From the NCBI GenBank assembly GCA_965220775.1, contig OZ244845.1, positions 2,728,001 to 2,792,000 on the forward strand: a stretch of DNA of 64,000 nt. The letters are read 5' to 3'. The first letter of the stretch is position 1. Every line of letters begins with the position of its first letter. Source of the DNA: G963664835 sp965220775 (GTDB lineage Bacteria > Chloroflexota > UBA6077 > FW602-bin22 > JBCLEL01). Below, piece after piece: positions 9,527-17,087 of the stretch. Position numbers and translations under genes: made by a program. The notes beneath the pieces are model-generated. The model ran no database searches and was not told the DNA's origin. It saw only the letters and a list, made by a program, of their open reading frames with translations.

Positions 9527-10192
9527 TTAAACGTTCCTGAAAGTTCGGCGTGTAGACATCGTGATACGAGCGCCCTGTAGGTAGTAGGGTTCTAACTTGT
9601 CCACGTAACCTGGGACACATGCCGCGACTTGGGTGGCCGCCCATGCTGCCAGCCACGAAGGTTTCCGCCCGTGGAGTTCCCCGGTTAGATTTAACTCGCC
9701 GCAAACGTCCGTATCGTCAGAGACTATCGCCGCATAACGGCCGGCAAGAGTTGCGCCGCCGGATCGATCCACAACCCTCGGTTCCGTCCGGGCAACAGCG
9801 GCATTACCGTCGCAACTAAACCTCTGGGTGGCCCATCTACCACGCCCCATTGGCGCCACGATCAAGACATCGCCTATGAATTGGCTCATCCGGTGAGCGC
9901 CAACTTCGAAGCAATTGCCTCCGTAGACAGGACGCTCCCACACGAAACCAAGCGTCTTAGCCACGGCAACTCCGGCGCGCGCCGCGCTGAAGCTGCCGGG
10001 GCCTGTGCAGACTGCCAATGAGTCGACATCTCCTCGCGAAATACCGCAATCCCTGAACGCATTCTCGATCGCCGGGATCAGCGTTGTCGTGTGATTGCGG
10101 TTGGCCTGCCAAACAAATTCGTACACGGTTGAGTCTTCGGACCAGAGGGCGATGCCAACTCTTTGCCCAATTGTGTCAATAGCTAATAACAT
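9527..10192 (-). CDS. tsaB: tRNA threonylcarbamoyladenosine biosynthesis protein TsaB
   Basis: Partner of TsaD in making the t6A37 modification of ANN-decoding tRNAs. The ASKHA-type N-terminus MLLAIDTIGQRVGIALW and the motif VCTGPGSFSAARAGVAVAKTL (near residue 60) are diagnostic; the usual GPGSFTGLR is slightly diverged. I start at 10192, where the conserved MLLAIDT begins; the open frame runs to 10309 but that part overlaps tsaE. Length is about 221 aa. It lies 10 bp after tsaE and 1 bp before rimI, so the t6A genes are co-transcribed. Confidence 0.9.
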   Translation of the reverse strand: MLLAIDTIGQRVGIALWSEDSTVYEFVWQANRNHTTTLIPAIENAFRDCGISRGDVDSLAVCTGPGSFSAARAGVAVAKTLGFVWERPVYGGNCFEVGAHRMSQFIGDVLIVAPMGRGRWATQRFSCDGNAAVARTEPRVVDRSGGATLAGRYAAIVSDDTDVCGELNLTGELHGRKPSWLAAWAATQVAACVPGYVDKLEPYYLQGARITMSTRRTFRNV

Positions 10193-10202
10193 ACTCGAAT
10201 CT

Positions 10203-10802
10203 CTACTCGCCGTCGCCGCACAACGGTTTAGCGAGTTCCAACGCCTCATCCGGCCCGGAACTTTGAGGTTCATGCTCGGGCATCGATCGACCCTGCTCCA
10301 AGACTCCATTCAGTCTGGCGGGAATCGATATCTCGATCCGGCGCGTATCCGCCTCTTCAATGGACAACTCTACTCGAATGGCCTCTTCGCCCAACGCACT
10401 TCCCACATCGCCCGGCCATTCGATCAAAGTAACCGCATCGTCTTCGAAGTACTCTTCGAGCCCGAACGTCAACGCCTCTTCAATACTAGACACCCGGTAC
10501 AAGTCCAGGTGGTGAATCCCGGGCCCGCCGGCTTCCGACGGATAGCTGTTCGCCAGCGTGAAGCTGGGACTGGTCAAGTGGTCGTCGATACCCAGACCGT
10601 CGGCGATACCCTGGGCAAAGACCGTCTTGCCGGCGCCGAATGGCCCGGTCAGAACCACGACCTCTCCGCCTCTGAGCAAACGTCCGAGCGCCGCGCCAAT
10701 GTTGCGCGTGTCGGCGGCGCTTAGCGATATCCTCGTTTCACTGAACAATCTTTGCCGACCTGTCAATTCTCCTCCAACACCAGCGGTCCCTGAATGGTTC
10801 AC
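10203..10802 (-). CDS. tsaE: tRNA t6A synthesis ATPase TsaE
   Basis: P-loop ATPase that powers the TsaBDE complex. Walker A is GPFGAGKTVFAQGI near residue 55, followed by the family signature SPSFTLANSY, HHLDLYR and LIEWPG. Length is 199 aa, with a roughly 40-residue C-terminal extension compared with typical TsaE. First gene of the tsaE-tsaB-rimI-polA-ogg operon. A TATAAT hexamer lies about 20-25 bp upstream of the start on the minus strand (near 10818-10823) and could be its -10 box, but I could not pair it with a good -35. Confidence 0.93.
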   Translation of the reverse strand: MNHSGTAGVGGELTGRQRLFSETRISLSAADTRNIGAALGRLLRGGEVVVLTGPFGAGKTVFAQGIADGLGIDDHLTSPSFTLANSYPSEAGGPGIHHLDLYRVSSIEEALTFGLEEYFEDDAVTLIEWPGDVGSALGEEAIRVELSIEEADTRRIEISIPARLNGVLEQGRSMPEHEPQSSGPDEALELAKPLCGDGE

Positions 10803-11106
10803 TGCCTATACCAGATTATATATTTTGAGCAACTACCGTTAGCCTCGACACCCTGAAGAGTTAAGAAACGCTATACCCATAGCCGGTTCGATACACCATC
10901 TTATCGGAGCAGAGCGCCTCATCGGGTAAGTTCAAAGAACTGCTTTGCCCGCTGTTCGAGACAGATTCATTCAAGTATAGGACCAAACAATCGCGAACAG
11001 CTTGCTGTGCGTGTGGACGGAGCGAAGAAATCTTCCAGTCCGCGTCGTCTGCCACCCTTGTCGATGCCAAAGGTCGCGTAACGGATCGAATTAGCGTTTG
11101 CCGGGT
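10803..11106. other. Intergenic region upstream of tsaE and tRNA-Met
   Basis: About 300 bp between the divergently oriented tsaE operon and the tRNA gene. It contains the TATAAT candidate for tsaE at its left end. I see no convincing reading frame or structured RNA. Confidence 0.4.
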
Positions 11107-11111
11107 GAAGT

Positions 11112-11136
11112 GGCCGGTGCTAGAATTTTTGTTTCC
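11112..11136 (+). promoter_or_regulatory. Promoter region of the tRNA-Met gene
   Basis: A -10 like hexamer TAGAAT (near 11120) lies just upstream of the tRNA, and TTTGCC about 18 bp before it can serve as -35. The core GGCCGGTGCTAGAATTTTT is repeated almost exactly in front of the split tRNA copy at 13859, which supports this being the duplicated promoter. Confidence 0.5.
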
Positions 11137-11208
11137 GGCAGGGTAGCTCAGCGGTAGAGCAGGGGACTCATAAGCCCTTGGCCGTGGGTTCGATTCCCAC
11201 CCCTGCCA
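11137..11208 (+). tRNA. tRNA-Met (CAT anticodon), intact copy
   Basis: Cloverleaf read by eye: acceptor GGCAGGG pairs with CCCTGCC, D-stem GCTC/GAGC, anticodon loop CTCATAA (anticodon CAT), T-arm GTGGG TTCGATT CCCAC, discriminator A. The anticodon stem GGGGA/GCCCT has an A-G mismatch next to the loop. CCA is only partly encoded (ACC). A CAT anticodon could also be tRNA-Ile with lysidine; initiator tRNA is unlikely because the three G-C pairs next to the anticodon loop are absent. A second, split copy lies at 13886 and 21481. Confidence 0.88.
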
Positions 11209-11302
11209 CCTTTTTCCTTTGATTTCGGACTAACAACGCCATACGGACGGCCCACCAATGCGGCCAAGAGTGGAAGTACTCCCACGTGTCATAGCTCGAG
11301 AC

Positions 11303-11343
11303 ATACACCCCAAGACTCAACTCTAACCCTGGTTGGGGTGTAT
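11303..11343. promoter_or_regulatory. Inverted repeat, candidate HigA operator
   Basis: ATACACCCCAA (11303-11313) and TTGGGGTGTAT (11333-11343) are a perfect 11-bp inverted repeat separated by 19 bp, ending about 10 bp before the toxin start. The second arm overlaps TATACT, a possible -10 box. Type II systems are usually autorepressed through such sites; that role is inference here. Confidence 0.5.
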
Positions 11344-11353
11344 ACTCATCGTT

Positions 11354-11650
11354 GTGAGAGTGGTGTTTGCAAGCAGGGAGCTCGAAAGGGCTTACATGGA
11401 TGTATCCAGAGCAACACGCGAATGGGGTCATCCGCTCGGATTACGGTATATTCAGCGAATCAAGGTCTTGATCGCCGCCAACAACCTGAATGAACTAGGG
11501 CGGTCACGAGCACTGCGGCTACACCCACTCAAGGGAAACCGGCGTGGCGAGTGGGCTATGATGCTGCAAGGGCGCTGGAGGCTCATCATAGAGCCGATTG
11601 ATGAACAGGCTGTGAGAGTCAAAGAGGTGAGTGCGCATTATGGCGACTGA
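11354..11650 (+). CDS. higB: HigB-like RelE-superfamily toxin
   Basis: Type II toxin of the HigB/RelE mRNA-interferase fold, about 98 aa. The diagnostic stretch is RLHPLKGNRRGEWAMMLQGRWRLIIEP near residue 60. I take the GTG at 11354 (VRVVFASRELERAY) as start; the frame is open to a TTG at 11333 inside the putative operator. It overlaps the antitoxin gene by 11 nt, with toxin first as in higBA. It lies between the intact tRNA and the hicAB genes; the second, duplicated unit at 21.5 kb has no higBA, so this pair was either gained here or lost there. Confidence 0.85.
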   Translation: MRVVFASRELERAYMDVSRATREWGHPLGLRYIQRIKVLIAANNLNELGRSRALRLHPLKGNRRGEWAMMLQGRWRLIIEPIDEQAVRVKEVSAHYGD

Positions 11651-11924
11651 GATCGTGACGGAACAGCAATCAAACGCCGTGATCCCGCCTGGGATGTTGA
11701 TTCGGGACGAGCTCGCGGCCAGAGGTATGAGTCAGCGTCAGCTGGCAGCCGCGATGAACCGGCCGGTCAACGCCGTAAACGAGATTGTCCTTGGAAGGAA
11801 GGCGATCACGCCGAAGACCGCGCTGGGGCTTGAGAGAGTCTTGGAGATCCCAGCGCATATCTGGATGAGATTGGAAGCGGACTACCGGCTTGCATTAGAG
11901 AGGCAGAATCTCGTTGCGCCGTGA
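11640..11924 (+). CDS. higA: HigA-like XRE antitoxin
   Basis: Antitoxin and DNA-binding autorepressor for HigB. A HigA-type helix-turn-helix is visible: PPGMLIRDELAARGMSQRQL then AAAMNRPVNAVNEIVLGRKAITPKTALGLERVL. Start ATG at 11640 (MATEIVTEQQ), overlapping the end of higB, which suggests coupled translation; 94 aa. The upstream inverted repeat at 11303-11343 is its likely binding site. Confidence 0.9.
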   Translation: MATEIVTEQQSNAVIPPGMLIRDELAARGMSQRQLAAAMNRPVNAVNEIVLGRKAITPKTALGLERVLEIPAHIWMRLEADYRLALERQNLVAP

Positions 11925-12296
11925 AAACACGTTCAACAGGCGCTATGGAAGCAGTGTGAAGCTAGCTATAGAGTTCAAATTGAAAAAAACGGATTTGTGT
12001 CGCGCCCAAATCGAAACGGCGACCGCGACCTCTGGGATTCCCTCTCCCGCTGACGGTGCCAAGTAGCGAGAGCGTTCTTAACGCAGGTCTGGAAAAACCC
12101 TTTGTAGCTAGTAGACTTCTTGCCTGTCGACCATTACCGAACATCCGGAGTACCTGTTAAGACCTACCATCGTCATCCGACGTCCTCACAGCCCCTGAAA
12201 GATCTCTCAAGACCCACCCACCTTCAGTTCGGCGTCGGCGGTGGATCTGATCCCCATTCAAGCACTTAACAATGATACGTCTGAAGTGCCATACTT
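11925..12296. other. Non-coding stretch between higA and hicA, duplicated in part
   Basis: No convincing gene. From about 12131 to the hicA start it is strongly similar to 21622-21783 upstream of the second hicA copy (shared blocks such as CAGCCCCTGAAAGATCTCTC and AGCACTTAACAATGATACG), so it belongs to the duplicated unit and probably holds the hicAB promoter. Confidence 0.5.
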
Positions 12297-12305
12297 ATGC
12301 ACGTA

Positions 12306-12524
12306 ATGGAAACGAATACACGGCGTAGGCGTATAAGGCAAAGTCTGGAGCGAGAAGGATGGTACCAGGCGCGGCACGGTGCGAGACAAGACATCTACCG
12401 GCATCCTGACATCATTGCTCAGATCCGGCTGCCCCGACACCGCACGGTATCCCCAGGTGTTGCCCGTCAGATTGCCAAGATCGCCGGTTGGGAGCAATGG
12501 CATGAGATATCCCGCATTGATTGA
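12306..12524 (+). CDS. hicA: HicA-like toxin, copy 1 (catalytic His replaced)
   Basis: Small dsRBD-fold mRNA interferase family, 72 aa from the ATG at 12306 (an ATG at 12297 is also in frame). The core LEREGWYQARHG and LPRHRTVSPGVARQIAKIAGW is typical HicA. The catalytic position reads GARQDIYRHP: the histidine normally in the G-S/A-x-H motif is glutamine here, whereas copy 2 at 21784 reads GANHDIYWHP. This copy also has a 5-residue insertion near its N-terminus and a longer C-terminus overlapping hicB by 23 nt. Likely an inactive toxin, by inference from the residue change. Confidence 0.8.
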   Translation: METNTRRRRIRQSLEREGWYQARHGARQDIYRHPDIIAQIRLPRHRTVSPGVARQIAKIAGWEQWHEISRID

Positions 12525-12891
12525 TGGTAAAGACGGTGCGTACGGAGTTGTCTTTCCGGACCTGCCGGGATGTTTGGCGATGGGCTACACCATCGATGAC
12601 GCCCTGTTGGATGCCGAGAAGGCAATCCGGCAGTGGATGGATGCTGCCGAAGAACGCGGCATACCTATACCCGATCCGAGCTTACTCGAAGACGTTGAAG
12701 TTCCTGAAGGTAGCGCGTTAACCTCGGTCCTGCTGGTACGCACACCTCGCGATCGGCCGAGCGTGCGTGTCAACCTGGTGCTCGATGCTGACATCGGGGA
12801 TACAATCAAATCCGAGGCTGAGCGGCGCGGTATGACCCGCAAGGCGTATGTCGAACATCTGGTACGCCTCGCCGCGCAAGTCGGTGCATAA
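12502..12891 (+). CDS. hicB: HicB antitoxin, copy 1
   Basis: Antitoxin partner of HicA, 129 aa from ATG 12502 (MRYPALIDGKDGAYGVVFPDLPGC). The N-terminal half is the partial RNase H fold (DLPGCLAMGYTIDDALLDAEKAIRQWMDAAEERG), and the C-terminus is a ribbon-helix-helix-like DNA-binding segment (VRVNLVLDADIGDTIKSEAERRGMTRKAYVEHLVRL). It overlaps the end of hicA. It is nearly identical to copy 2 at 21974. It ends 15 bp before mutM copy 1. Confidence 0.93.
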   Translation: MRYPALIDGKDGAYGVVFPDLPGCLAMGYTIDDALLDAEKAIRQWMDAAEERGIPIPDPSLLEDVEVPEGSALTSVLLVRTPRDRPSVRVNLVLDADIGDTIKSEAERRGMTRKAYVEHLVRLAAQVGA

Positions 12892-12906
12892 TTGGACTGA
12901 GGGACA

Positions 12907-13764
12907 ATGCCTGAGCTTCCTGAAGTAGAAACGATGCGCCGGCATATCGAACACTCCCTGGCCGGCCGGGTGCTGCGAAGGCTCGAGATCAGGCTGGAAC
13001 GGGTCGTGCTCTGGCCTTCGGGACTGGGACCCGGCGAACTCGAGGGAGCCACTCTCCGATCGGCTCGCCGCAGAGCCAAGTGGCTGTTGCTCGAATTCGA
13101 CAACGGGCTTAGCCTCGGGGTGCACTTCGGCCTGACCGGCCAGCTCTTCCACGACGGGCCGCAAGGCAAAGCCATGTTGGGGCATCCGGTGCCGGCGCTT
13201 GACGTTCCGCGGCCGCACAAGAGCACCCACGCGATTTTCCACTTCGACGACGACTCGACTCTCTACTACACCGATATTCGCCAGTTTGGACGCATTCACG
13301 TCGTCCCCGCCGGCGAGATCCCGGACTTCCTTGGCCGGCGCAAGCTGGGAGTGGAACCGCTGACCGACGATTTCCAACCATCCATCCTGGAATCTACGGC
13401 CAGCAGAAGGCCCAAGACGAAGTTGAAGGCGCTACTGCTCGACCAACGAGTAGTGGCCGGCATCGGGAATATCTACGCCGACGAGAGCCTCCATCGGTCC
13501 GGGTTGCACCCGGCGCGACCGTTGGCAGAGGTATCGGGCGAGTCTTTCGGCCGGCTGCGGCAAGCCATCAAGGAAGTGCTGCGAGACGCTGTGGAGAACG
13601 GCGTTGCCGAGGTGGTAAACGGTAAAGCCAAACCTGATGCCAGATTGCCTAGGGTGCATGGTCGCCAGGGAGAGCCATGTCCCCGCTGCGGTACCGCCAT
13701 CCTCAAAGCGCAACAAGACGGAAGGGGCACGTACTGGTGCCCCGAGTGCCAGTCGAGAGACTAA
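12907..13764 (+). CDS. mutM: Formamidopyrimidine-DNA glycosylase, copy 1
   Basis: Bifunctional glycosylase/AP lyase for 8-oxoguanine and FapyG, 285 aa. The N-terminal catalytic Pro and Glu (MPELPEVETMRRHI) are intact, the lysine of RRRAKWLLLEF corresponds to the second catalytic lysine, GIGNIYADESL is the H2TH region, and the zinc finger CPRCGTAIL...GRGTYWCPECQ is complete. It is near-identical to copy 2 at 22379. Position directly after hicB in both copies shows that hicA-hicB-mutM moved or duplicated as a unit. Confidence 0.96.
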   Translation: MPELPEVETMRRHIEHSLAGRVLRRLEIRLERVVLWPSGLGPGELEGATLRSARRRAKWLLLEFDNGLSLGVHFGLTGQLFHDGPQGKAMLGHPVPALDVPRPHKSTHAIFHFDDDSTLYYTDIRQFGRIHVVPAGEIPDFLGRRKLGVEPLTDDFQPSILESTASRRPKTKLKALLLDQRVVAGIGNIYADESLHRSGLHPARPLAEVSGESFGRLRQAIKEVLRDAVENGVAEVVNGKAKPDARLPRVHGRQGEPCPRCGTAILKAQQDGRGTYWCPECQSRD

Positions 13765-13885
13765 CTTTGGCGCCAGCACCTTGGCGCAAAGTTGACTTCA
13801 TAGGCGAGACTGCAAATCCGAACGCTTACCATCACAATGCAGTTTTGCCTGGGGGAGGCGGCCGGTGCTAGAATTTTTCGCGATT

Positions 13886-13922
13886 GGCAGGGTAGCTCAG
13901 CGGCAGAGCAGGGGACTCATAA
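13886..13922 (+). pseudogene. 5' half of a split tRNA-Met gene
   Basis: Acceptor 5' strand, D-arm (one base different from the intact copy) and the anticodon arm up to the loop CTCATAA match 11137-11173; the homology also includes the upstream promoter core from 13859. After the loop the sequence becomes unrelated. The matching 3' half begins at 21481, so about 7.6 kb separates the halves. It cannot yield a tRNA as it stands. Confidence 0.85.
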
Positions 13923-14079
13923 TGTGTTTACATTGTGGCCGGCTCCACCTTGGCATCCGCTCCTGTTCCAGAATCTTCCTCAGCGTCTGCCCAATCGCAG
14001 TACCGGCCTCAAGATTCGCATTGCCTCGAGTCGGGGTACCAGCCTTCCGGCTCACAACACGTTCGGAGTTTTCAAGAAA

Positions 14080-14175
14080 TGAGGAATGATGTGCCTGCTA
14101 CAAATGGACTGAGCTCCTGGCTTGCCTATAGCATCAACCCCCGGCAATTGAGAACAGCCCTGCGCCCGGCGGGGT
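14080..14175 (+). pseudogene. Short N-terminal relic of a six-hairpin glycosidase gene
   Basis: The plus-strand frame reads SSWLAYSINPRQLRTALRPA, which matches residues 9-28 of the intact gene at 19015 (DWLAYSIEPRQLRTALRPA), then runs directly into the permease relic. The DNA similarity is confined to about 54 bp (14118-14171). A third such fragment lies at 21275-21325. The roughly 150 bp before it (13923-14080) holds nothing I recognise. Confidence 0.6.
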
Positions 14176-14179
14176 TGTC

Positions 14180-14446
14180 CGCCTTTTTGTCATTCTGAAC
14201 ATCATTGATGTGTTTCAGGACTTTGGGCGGATGCTGGCGGTGACTGAAGGCGGCCCCTTCTACGCGACAACGACGCCGGCCCTTTATCTTTACTTCTCAG
14301 CGTTTGGCAGGGGCCACTGGCTAGAACCCATCTACGGTCAGGCGTCGGCAGTTGCCACAATCTTGTTTTTCCTTATCCTGACCTTTTCCTTGCTGGGACA
14401 CCGGTTCCTGCGAAGTCAATACGAAGTTGAAGGGGTCAAAGCCTGA
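14180..14446 (+). pseudogene. C-terminal relic of a sugar ABC transporter permease (MalF type)
   Basis: The frame reads LNIIDVFQDFGRMLAVTEGG, then ATTTPALYLYFSAFG and YGQASAVATILFFLILTFSLLG, the end of a carbohydrate-uptake inner-membrane permease (last two membrane segments, with the usual TxGGP...T motif). Only about 85 codons remain and the EAA loop and earlier helices are missing, so it is a broken gene. A solute-binding protein relic from a similar transporter lies at 24984. Confidence 0.7.
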
Positions 14447-14560
14447 CTCCATTTCGGAGAGGATCGTGCCGTCTTTCAGTCCATAGCGGCCGCAAACGAG
14501 AAGTTGTACTGAAATCTCTCCCTTCTACCAAGTTTCCGTCACCTGAAAGAGAGGAGCGGT

Positions 14561-16117
14561 ATGGGGCTCAGATTCGCTAGCGTTGATGTCGTATTAGACC
14601 AAACTCTTGGGGCGATTAGTCCCCGTCTCTTTGGCTCGGCCTCCTGGTACGCTGACGGCCATGTTTGGGTGGGTGAGGACTCACCGATCCCAAACACACG
14701 TGGTTTTCGCAACGATGTCGTCGCCGCACTGACCAAGCTGTCTCCGCAAGCCCTGTCATTTTCGCTACCGATGTTGTACCGGTGGCAGGACGGCATCGGG
14801 CCTCAGGCCAAGCGCCCAAGTCGGTTCTGGGGCCTGGCGCGGTCGCCGCTTGAGAACTACGATTCGGTCGAGCTGTCGAACGCGTGGGGCACCCATGAGT
14901 TCCTCGACCTTTGCGAACTGGTCGGCGCGGAGCCGGTGATCCAGGCCGATGAGGATGACCCGATGGAATCACGCAATTGGGTCGAGTACTGTGTCTATGA
15001 CGGGGATACCCGATGGACCAGACTGCGTAAAGCCAACGGACGAGAGGAGCCTTGGCCGGTACGAATCTGGCACCTATACGCTTGGCGTGATCATGATCCT
15101 GATGTCTATGCCAAAAATTATCGCGTATGGGCGAACTACACCCGCCTCCTCTGTCCTGAGATCGAGCTTGTGGTGGCCGGCAACCATCTCCGCGACTGGG
15201 ATCCATTCGTTTTCGACGCGTTGCAACGTGTCCCCAATCCGTCTATTGGTGGCCTCTCGCTAGTGGACCATGTGGCCTATATTTTCTACTTCGCTAACCG
15301 AACACCTGATGTCGCGTTCAGCGACGGCGTCTACTATCGAAGCCTCCACAACGCCGGCGGACTCGGGCATCACTTTCGCAAACTCGAGGAAAGTTTCCGA
15401 CGGTATGATCAACAGCGCAGTCCCTATGGATCTCGCAAGGGTTGGATGGAGGGCACTCGGTACGGCACGCGTGGTGAGCCAATGAAGTTGGCCGTATTCG
15501 AGTGGGGGACGGCGTTTCGTTTCGAGCGTCAGACGCTTCGAGATGCCATCGTTGCGGCCGGCGTGCTCGACAGCTACATCCAATGGATCCCGTTTGTGTC
15601 AATGGCCTTTTTGACCCACACCACCGGGCCGGGAATGTCACTCATCATGACCCAAGATGAGCAGATGTGGGTTACGCCGGTCTATCACGTTGTGGATATG
15701 TACAGTCCTTTCAAGGGGAAGCAGGCCGTCCAAGTCGAGGTCGCCGCTGATGACATCCTGCCCGAGGCGCGAGCACGCGAAGAAGAATTCTTTGGGGGTG
15801 CGAGCATAGCTGAACTTTCCTCGTTGCCTATGCTGACAAGCTCCGCTGCTCGTTCATCTAGAGGTGAAGAGGTGATCGTGAGTGCGACGAATCGTCACCT
15901 GGAGGATGAAGTTCGAGTGGAGATCAACTTCAAGAATTCGGCGAAGTTCAGTTCAGGTGAGGTGAAGGTTCTGACATCAACCGATGTACGTGATCACAAT
16001 AGCAGTGAGCGCCCGGAACTGGTCTCGCCAATCTCGTCCAAAGTCGAGGTTATGTATAATAAGTTGACATATACCCTGCCCCCACATTCCGTGGGCGTGT
16101 TTCAGCTTCGCTTGTGA
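14561..16117 (+). CDS. GH51-like alpha-L-arabinofuranosidase homologue lacking acid/base Glu
   Basis: 518-aa cytosolic protein. Several blocks are those of GH51: HVWVGEDSPIPNTRGFRNDVV (residue ~30), WRDGIG-like WQDGIGPQAKRP, AWGTHEFLDLCELVGAEPVI, NGREEPWPVRIW, and FEWGTAFRFERQTLRDAI with the presumed nucleophile E314. However the segment where GH51 enzymes carry the acid/base Glu of the GNE motif reads IWHLYAWRD (169-177), with no glutamate, and the LRWPGG block is also replaced. It may be a non-catalytic or mechanistically altered relative. Shine-Dalgarno GAGAGGAG precedes the ATG. First intact gene of the island inserted in the tRNA. Confidence 0.8.
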   Translation: MGLRFASVDVVLDQTLGAISPRLFGSASWYADGHVWVGEDSPIPNTRGFRNDVVAALTKLSPQALSFSLPMLYRWQDGIGPQAKRPSRFWGLARSPLENYDSVELSNAWGTHEFLDLCELVGAEPVIQADEDDPMESRNWVEYCVYDGDTRWTRLRKANGREEPWPVRIWHLYAWRDHDPDVYAKNYRVWANYTRLLCPEIELVVAGNHLRDWDPFVFDALQRVPNPSIGGLSLVDHVAYIFYFANRTPDVAFSDGVYYRSLHNAGGLGHHFRKLEESFRRYDQQRSPYGSRKGWMEGTRYGTRGEPMKLAVFEWGTAFRFERQTLRDAIVAAGVLDSYIQWIPFVSMAFLTHTTGPGMSLIMTQDEQMWVTPVYHVVDMYSPFKGKQAVQVEVAADDILPEARAREEEFFGGASIAELSSLPMLTSSAARSSRGEEVIVSATNRHLEDEVRVEINFKNSAKFSSGEVKVLTSTDVRDHNSSERPELVSPISSKVEVMYNKLTYTLPPHSVGVFQLRL

Positions 16118-16153
16118 AACCCGCAAATTAGACAGAGATAAAGAGGATTTACC

Positions 16154-17029
16154 GTGTTGTTGACGAACGAGCAACTCGCCCATTTCGATACGTTTGGTTT
16201 CCTGATACTCAGGCGTCTGTTCCCGAAGCCTGAAATCCAAGAGATCATTCGAGATTTCGAGGAAGTCATGGCCGAAGCTCGCGGGGGACTGCCATTTGAT
16301 GGCGTCCAGCGCCAGGGGATTACCGGCAGCTTCATCGAAAAGCGACTCTCGCTGATGCGACTGCTGGAGGAAGATCGGATCCACCGGCCGATCGAGCAGC
16401 TACTTGGCAAGGACTATCTCTACCGGGGTTCCGAAGGCAACCTGATGGTTGGTGATACCGCTGATTGGCATCCGGACGGTTACCGGCCCTGGCTGCATCC
16501 TGATGGCTGGCAACTGACCCTCGCAAAGGTGCAGCTCGTGTTCTACCTGGACGTGCTGACGAAAGACACCGGCAGCCTGCGAGTCGTACCCGGGTCGCAT
16601 CGGCCGCCGCTGTATGAGGAGCTCAAACGGATCCTGGCATATCGTCCGGAGGCACATTACGGACTAGCTCGGTCCAATTTCGCCGGCGAAGTTGACCCTG
16701 ATAGCCAGCCATTTGCCGTCGAACCGCGTGATCTCCCTTGCTTCCCCTTGGAGACCGATCCGGGAGATGTTCTTCTCTGGAGCCCTAATCTCTGGCACTC
16801 CGCTTTCGGCGGCCGGACCGGCCGGCGCATGTTCCGTATAAGCTTCGCCGCCAAGCCAACCACCGAGGAGCAGCTTGGCTACTTGCAGGCTTATCACCGG
16901 CTACAGATCGATACACGCAGGGAGAAAGATCCGCAGTGCGACCAAGTGCATGACGAGTCGTTCCTTGCTAGCGACCGGCCTCATATCCGTAAGCTGTCAC
17001 AAAGTCTGCAGGAACTGAATCTGACGTAG
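16154..17029 (+). CDS. Phytanoyl-CoA dioxygenase (PhyH) family protein
   Basis: Fe(II)/2-oxoglutarate-dependent oxygenase fold, 291 aa. The metal-binding HxD is in DWHPDGYRPW (near residue 105), the distal His in SPNLWHSAFGG, and the 2-oxoglutarate-binding Arg in RRMFRISF. Conserved neighbours such as GSLRVVPGSHRPP fit the family. Start is a GTG at 16154. It follows the GH51-like gene by 36 bp and precedes the propeller gene by 58 bp, suggesting one transcription unit. Substrate unknown. Confidence 0.88.
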   Translation: MLLTNEQLAHFDTFGFLILRRLFPKPEIQEIIRDFEEVMAEARGGLPFDGVQRQGITGSFIEKRLSLMRLLEEDRIHRPIEQLLGKDYLYRGSEGNLMVGDTADWHPDGYRPWLHPDGWQLTLAKVQLVFYLDVLTKDTGSLRVVPGSHRPPLYEELKRILAYRPEAHYGLARSNFAGEVDPDSQPFAVEPRDLPCFPLETDPGDVLLWSPNLWHSAFGGRTGRRMFRISFAAKPTTEEQLGYLQAYHRLQIDTRREKDPQCDQVHDESFLASDRPHIRKLSQSLQELNLT

Positions 17030-17087
17030 ATGCCTTGCCTCGCTTGAGGCCAGTGTTACGTCTCGAGTAGCTAGCGGAGTTTAACCT

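Noticed and set aside
12203..12245. IS1380-like end (GGCGGTGGAT) upstream of both hicA copies
   Set aside because: It shares only about ten bases with the insertion sequence end and has no partner end, so chance or a different motif is as likely.
13923..14080. Minus-strand frame with RKAGTPTRGNANLEAGTAIG
   Set aside because: Looks protein-like but is short, has no start site, and matches no family I know.
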